From Bacteroidota bacterium (lineage in GTDB: Bacteria > Bacteroidota > Bacteroidia > Bacteroidales > GCA-2748055): a DNA stretch of 18,492 bases. Made by a program: the position numbers and the translations under genes. The stretch lies in assembly GCA_024244665.1 (NCBI GenBank), contig JAAEOI010000105.1, forward strand, positions 1 through 18,492, written 5' to 3'. The notes under the pieces are model-generated. The model was not told the DNA's origin. It saw nothing but the letters and a program-made list of their open reading frames with translations, and searched no databases. Position 1 is the first letter of the stretch, and each line of letters opens with the position of its first letter. This document shows positions 15,336 to 18,492 of the stretch, piece by piece.

Positions 15336-16535
15336 TTACTTCCTGGAGTAATGCCTGAATATCAAGGTGATAAGAAGTCCGCAAAATGCAACCAGGGAGA
15401 GCAGCAAAAAAACATAACGATGTCCATCGACTCCGGGATGACTATCCAGAAGATGACCCATCCAGGGACTCATAAAAATTTCGGGAGTAAAACCAACAAA
15501 GGATATGATTCCCACCGCTGTTCCAGTATTGCCAATAGAGACATCAGCCTCCCCTAGAATGGCAAAATAGAGTGCACGGACTCCAAATATACCGCTGGCG
15601 GTCAGAGACAGGTTCAGGAGAATTATTCCCGGGGCATCCGGAAGAATCCCAGATCCGATCAGGATACCCGCACAGGCAGTAATCCCGAAACAGATCATGA
15701 TCACCCTGATGCGATTAAAGCGATCACCCAGCCATCCAGCCAGGATCGCCACCACCCCCCTGAGCCATAATGCTGCGGTTCCGATCCCGGCAGCTCCCAC
15801 TTCAGAGAAACCAAGCACTTCACGAGCGTAGAGTGAATAATCATCGGTAATTTTATAGGATGCATATGAGCAGATGATCAATCCGGACAGCATCCATAGG
15901 GTGGGTTTCCCAAGTAGTTTGCCCACACGTTTCAGAGAGTCACCGGGATTTAAACCCACCTTCCCCGGTACTCCATCAGGTATATACACCCATACCAGAA
16001 CCCCCACAAACAGGGTCCATAGCGAGATGGCCACAATGATCAGCTTGAAATGTTGCACCTCACGGAAAAGAAAAAATACAGAAGTCCCCAGAAGGGCTGC
16101 CACAAAACCCCTGCCACCTTCCAACCAGCCAAACATCCTTCCCTGAAATTCTTCTTTACCCCACAGGCGTGTGGTGCGAATCATGGGAGCCCAGAAGAGA
16201 AAAATTGTGGTAAATCCCCATAGCACATAGACTCCTCTCATCACACCCGGTCCGCGAACAAAGGCCATCATAAAACCACCCAGTGAGGTCAGCATCAGGG
16301 CCAGGGCCATCAACTTTCGTGCCGAGAACCGGTCAGCCAGTGGCCCTCCTGCCAGGTATGATGCCATGGCAACCAGGCCATAGAGGGCAAACCATAAACC
16401 CAGTTCACTATTGGTGATCTGAAAATAATTCAGCAAGGTGGGCCGGAATATTCTGGCCATTACAAAGGGCAAAAAGTAAATAGATTCGGCCGCAATGATC
16501 AGGACAAGCAGAATCAGATACTTTCGGTTTTTCAT
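15336..16535 (-). CDS. MFS transporter
   Basis: This 399-residue protein is a complete 12-helix major facilitator. The N-terminal half carries the motif A signature GGPLADRFSARK (63-74) between helices 2 and 3, and the C-terminal half its counterpart AGWLGDRFNRIR. The central loop (about 190-205, IPDGVPGKVGLNPGD) separates the two six-helix bundles. Overall it looks like the sugar-phosphate/organic-anion (NarK/GlpT/ACS-like) branch. The substrate is unknown, but the activase fusion follows 108 bp downstream on the same strand, so an organic acid used by a dehydratase pathway is a reasonable guess. The start is an ATG with no Shine-Dalgarno; on this strand TATTTTTG lies only 4 bp before it, which, if a true -7, would give a nearly leaderless mRNA. 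Confidence 0.93.
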   Translation of the reverse strand: MKNRKYLILLVLIIAAESIYFLPFVMARIFRPTLLNYFQITNSELGLWFALYGLVAMASYLAGGPLADRFSARKLMALALMLTSLGGFMMAFVRGPGVMRGVYVLWGFTTIFLFWAPMIRTTRLWGKEEFQGRMFGWLEGGRGFVAALLGTSVFFLFREVQHFKLIIVAISLWTLFVGVLVWVYIPDGVPGKVGLNPGDSLKRVGKLLGKPTLWMLSGLIICSYASYKITDDYSLYAREVLGFSEVGAAGIGTAALWLRGVVAILAGWLGDRFNRIRVIMICFGITACAGILIGSGILPDAPGIILLNLSLTASGIFGVRALYFAILGEADVSIGNTGTAVGIISFVGFTPEIFMSPWMGHLLDSHPGVDGHRYVFLLLSLVAFCGLLITLIFRHYSRK

Positions 16536-16612
16536 CTCACAAAAATAGCAACAAATGGTCCGTTTTTCAGAATAATTATTCAGTTTTGCATTTGTAATCC
16601 AATATTAGCCAC
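16536..16612. promoter_or_regulatory. Divergent promoter region between MFS and serine hydrolase genes
   Basis: Only 77 bp separate the two divergent start codons, so both promoters must lie here. On the minus strand TATTTTTG (16547-16540) fits the Bacteroidota -7 consensus. On the plus strand the region 16578-16592 is TTTG-rich (cagttttgcatttg), but no full -33/-7 pair is clear. No repeat or palindrome stands out. Confidence 0.4.
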
Positions 16613-18190
16613 ATGAAAAATCGTTCCATCCATTTCCTGATCTCAATCCTAATCTTATCATTGATACCCGTGACCGGATCCGGCCAGCTATCCACAAAGG
16701 AAGTGGACCGCCTGGTCGAAGATGCCATGGAAAAATTCGACGTTGCCGGCGTGGCAGTGGGTATTGTAAAAGACGGTGAAGTATTTCTTGCAAAGGGGTA
16801 TGGAGTGAGATCGGTGGAGGGAAAGGAGAAAGTGGATGAGAATACCTCATTTGCCATCGCCAGCAACAGTAAGGCCTTTACCTCTGCGGCGCTGGCACTC
16901 CTGGTTGAGGAGGGCAAGCTTTCATGGAACGACAGAGTTGTAAAACACATACCCGAGTTCAAAATGTACAACGAGTACGTAACTCAGAATTTCATCATCC
17001 TGGACCTGCTGACACACCGTAGCGGGTTGGGACTTGGTGCCGGCGACCTGCAGTTCTGGCCCCATGGATCGGATTTCTCCATGGCCGACCTTCTCACCAA
17101 TTTCCAGTACTTCGAGCCGGTTTCACCCTTCCGCACCAAGTACGACTATGACAACATCCTTTACATCGTGGCCGGTGAGGTAATCAAACGTGTTTCGGGA
17201 CAGAGTTGGGAGTCTTTTGTACAGGAGCGTATCCTGGACCAGATCGGAATGGATAACTCATCCACCATGCCTCCCTCCATGTCCGGACTGGAAAACATGG
17301 CCACGCCCCACATGGTGATGGATGGGAAACTGGAGACCATAGCCTGGCATGAACACGATCCGGTGAGAATGAACGGTGCAATGGGGGCTGTGCTCTCCAA
17401 TGCGGATGACCTCAGCCAGTGGTTGCTCCTTCACCTGAATGAAGGAAAATACGGTGAGTCGCTGGAAAGACAGCTCTTCACCAAAGCAACACAGCGGGAG
17501 ATGTGGAAGATTCATACCTCCAAAAATCTAATGCCCAGTATAAGATACAATCCACACTTCTCGGGATACGGGCTGGGATGGAATCTGACCGATATGAACG
17601 GGAGACTAACGGTATACCACACAGGCGACATATCTGGCATGTTGTCCAAAACCATTATGATCCCTGAACTGGAACTGGGCGTGTTGGTTCTCACCAACTC
17701 CTACTACGGGGGAGCCGGATTGTTCCAGGCCGTAACGCAAACTATCCTGGATGGCTACCTGGGACTGGAGCCATACGACTGGACCGGCTATTACCTGGAG
17801 AGACACCTGCAAAGTACCGGTAGTGCCAGTGAAGCAGTTGCCCAGGTTTGGGAAACCGTGAAGACAGGCGATCACCACATGGTAAATATCGAAAACTATA
17901 TTGGGGTGTATGAGGATAAGTGGTTCGGAAAGGTGGAGATCTACCTGCAGGATGGAAAGTCATGGTTCAGGTCGCAACGCTCTCCGCAACTTACCGGCCC
18001 CATGTACCATTACAAAGCCAATGCCTTTGCAATCAAATGGGAGAACCGGGAGATGGATGGCGATGCATTTGCCATCTTCAGTCTGGACGAGGAGGGTGTG
18101 GCCCAACAGATCACCATGAAGGGTGTTTCACCAGACCTCGATTTCAGTTTCGACTTTCAGGACCTTTTATTTGAACGGACAGGGGAGTAA
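16613..18190 (+). CDS. Secreted serine hydrolase, beta-lactamase/PBP class C type
   Basis: This 525-residue protein has an N-terminal signal peptide (about 1-24, ending VTGSGQ) and a class C beta-lactamase/penicillin-binding-like fold. The catalytic SxxK is SNSK at 84-87, the Tyr motif is YDN (179-181), and the third-motif equivalent is HTG (336-338) in YHTGDISG. THRSGL (134-139) and FHYGLGW-like SGYGLGW (317-323) are typical family positions. About 130 C-terminal residues form an extra beta-rich domain of the DUF3471 kind (YIGVYEDKWFGKVEI, LTGPMYHYKANAFAIKW) common in Bacteroidota members. Such enzymes act on D-amino acid peptides, esters or amides in the periplasm; resistance to beta-lactams is not implied. 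The gene is divergent from the MFS gene. All catalytic motifs are intact. Confidence 0.93.
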   Translation: MKNRSIHFLISILILSLIPVTGSGQLSTKEVDRLVEDAMEKFDVAGVAVGIVKDGEVFLAKGYGVRSVEGKEKVDENTSFAIASNSKAFTSAALALLVEEGKLSWNDRVVKHIPEFKMYNEYVTQNFIILDLLTHRSGLGLGAGDLQFWPHGSDFSMADLLTNFQYFEPVSPFRTKYDYDNILYIVAGEVIKRVSGQSWESFVQERILDQIGMDNSSTMPPSMSGLENMATPHMVMDGKLETIAWHEHDPVRMNGAMGAVLSNADDLSQWLLLHLNEGKYGESLERQLFTKATQREMWKIHTSKNLMPSIRYNPHFSGYGLGWNLTDMNGRLTVYHTGDISGMLSKTIMIPELELGVLVLTNSYYGGAGLFQAVTQTILDGYLGLEPYDWTGYYLERHLQSTGSASEAVAQVWETVKTGDHHMVNIENYIGVYEDKWFGKVEIYLQDGKSWFRSQRSPQLTGPMYHYKANAFAIKWENREMDGDAFAIFSLDEEGVAQQITMKGVSPDLDFSFDFQDLLFERTGE

Positions 18191-18212
18191 TTTAGCCTCT
18201 TCATGTAATCCC

Positions 18213-18329
18213 ATGAATTTATTGAAGGTCTCAATTTTACTGGTAATCCACCTCTATTCATGTACCCTGCGGAACAAACCCGGCACCCTGTTCAAGAGTA
18301 TGGTCAACGGCTACCACGAGGAGCATTAG
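18213..18329 (+). CDS. Tiny lipoprotein-like ORF or truncated lipoprotein
   Basis: A 38-codon frame starts at ATG 22 bp after the serine hydrolase stop. It begins MNLLKVSILLVIHLYSC, a full lipoprotein signal with lipobox-like LYSC (Cys17), and continues with only 21 residues (TLRNKPGTLFKSMVNGYHEE, then H). It could be a real micro-lipoprotein co-transcribed with the hydrolase, or the surviving 5' end of a larger lipoprotein gene. A weak hairpin (ttcatg/catgaa, 18200-18217) overlaps its start codon. Nothing recognisable follows up to the window end. Confidence 0.4.
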   Translation: MNLLKVSILLVIHLYSCTLRNKPGTLFKSMVNGYHEEH

Positions 18330-18492
18330 GAGAATAAGTAGCGTTAGAGGTACAGGAACATTTCGCAAGTATTCAGAATTGTTATAAATTATACCAGCAT
18401 TGCTGCATGGAGGAGCTTTCGTATCTAAAAATCACTATTTTTCATTACTTATACAACTTTTATGCTCACGGTTTCCAGGTTAGTATTAGTGA

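Noticed and set aside
16613..18190. Calling the serine hydrolase an antibiotic-resistance beta-lactamase
   Set aside because: The SxxK, YxN and HxG motifs are shared by many esterases and peptidases of this fold, and the C-terminal extra domain is unlike resistance enzymes.
18200..18217. ttcatg/catgaa hairpin as terminator of the serine hydrolase gene
   Set aside because: Only six AT-rich base pairs, with no proper T-run; too weak to call as a terminator.

Overview
The window looks like chromosomal DNA of a Bacteroidota species, probably an environmental or anaerobic Bacteroidales/Marinilabiliales-type organism. The reasons are the near absence of Shine-Dalgarno sequences before good start codons, TAnnTTTG-like -7 elements, a typical short cold-shock protein, an AraC/TolB-like/TPR membrane regulator, an SDR and a C-terminally extended serine hydrolase of Bacteroidota style, and a giant acyl-CoA dehydratase activase fusion. 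No RNA genes, CRISPR array or intact mobile element were seen.

The left part (1 to about 7.05 kb) reads as more AT-rich and loosely packed. It holds the C-terminal half of an MFS transporter, a cold-shock protein with a perfect terminator, an SDR oxidoreductase, an AraC regulator followed by a group II PLP-dependent decarboxylase, a GNAT-like protein and a small TerB-like protein. Between these lie at least four gene remnants that still carry family hallmarks: a c-type heme motif region (1576-1827), the start of an FMN-dependent glutamate synthase domain (2938-3219), a signal peptide joined out of frame to an esterase segment (6316-6505), and the last ~29 residues of a ferredoxin/flavodoxin-reductase-like protein (6957-7043). 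This is a zone of gene decay.

The right part (7.08-18.2 kb) is denser and more GC-rich. A membrane-spanning AraC-type regulator with a TolB-like domain and TPRs (7076-9178, minus) diverges from a two-gene unit encoding an ankyrin-repeat lipoprotein and an acyltransferase-3 membrane enzyme. The intergenic region between them carries a helically phased array of ~20-21 bp repeats, a strong operator candidate. The acyltransferase gene runs tail-to-tail, with a 32-bp overlap, into a 1410-residue acyl-CoA dehydratase activase/dehydratase-like fusion, preceded on the same strand by an MFS transporter; the two may be co-expressed. Divergent from the MFS gene is a secreted SxxK serine hydrolase, followed by a tiny lipoprotein-like ORF.

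The most promising candidate for an undescribed system is the trans-envelope regulator, operator array, ankyrin lipoprotein and acyltransferase module at 7.1-11.0 kb. Second is the SDR gene, whose upstream region holds two 17-bp direct repeats 21 bp apart, the geometry of paired AraC-family half-sites, with an AraC-family gene nearby. All family calls are made by reading protein sequence; no database search was run.
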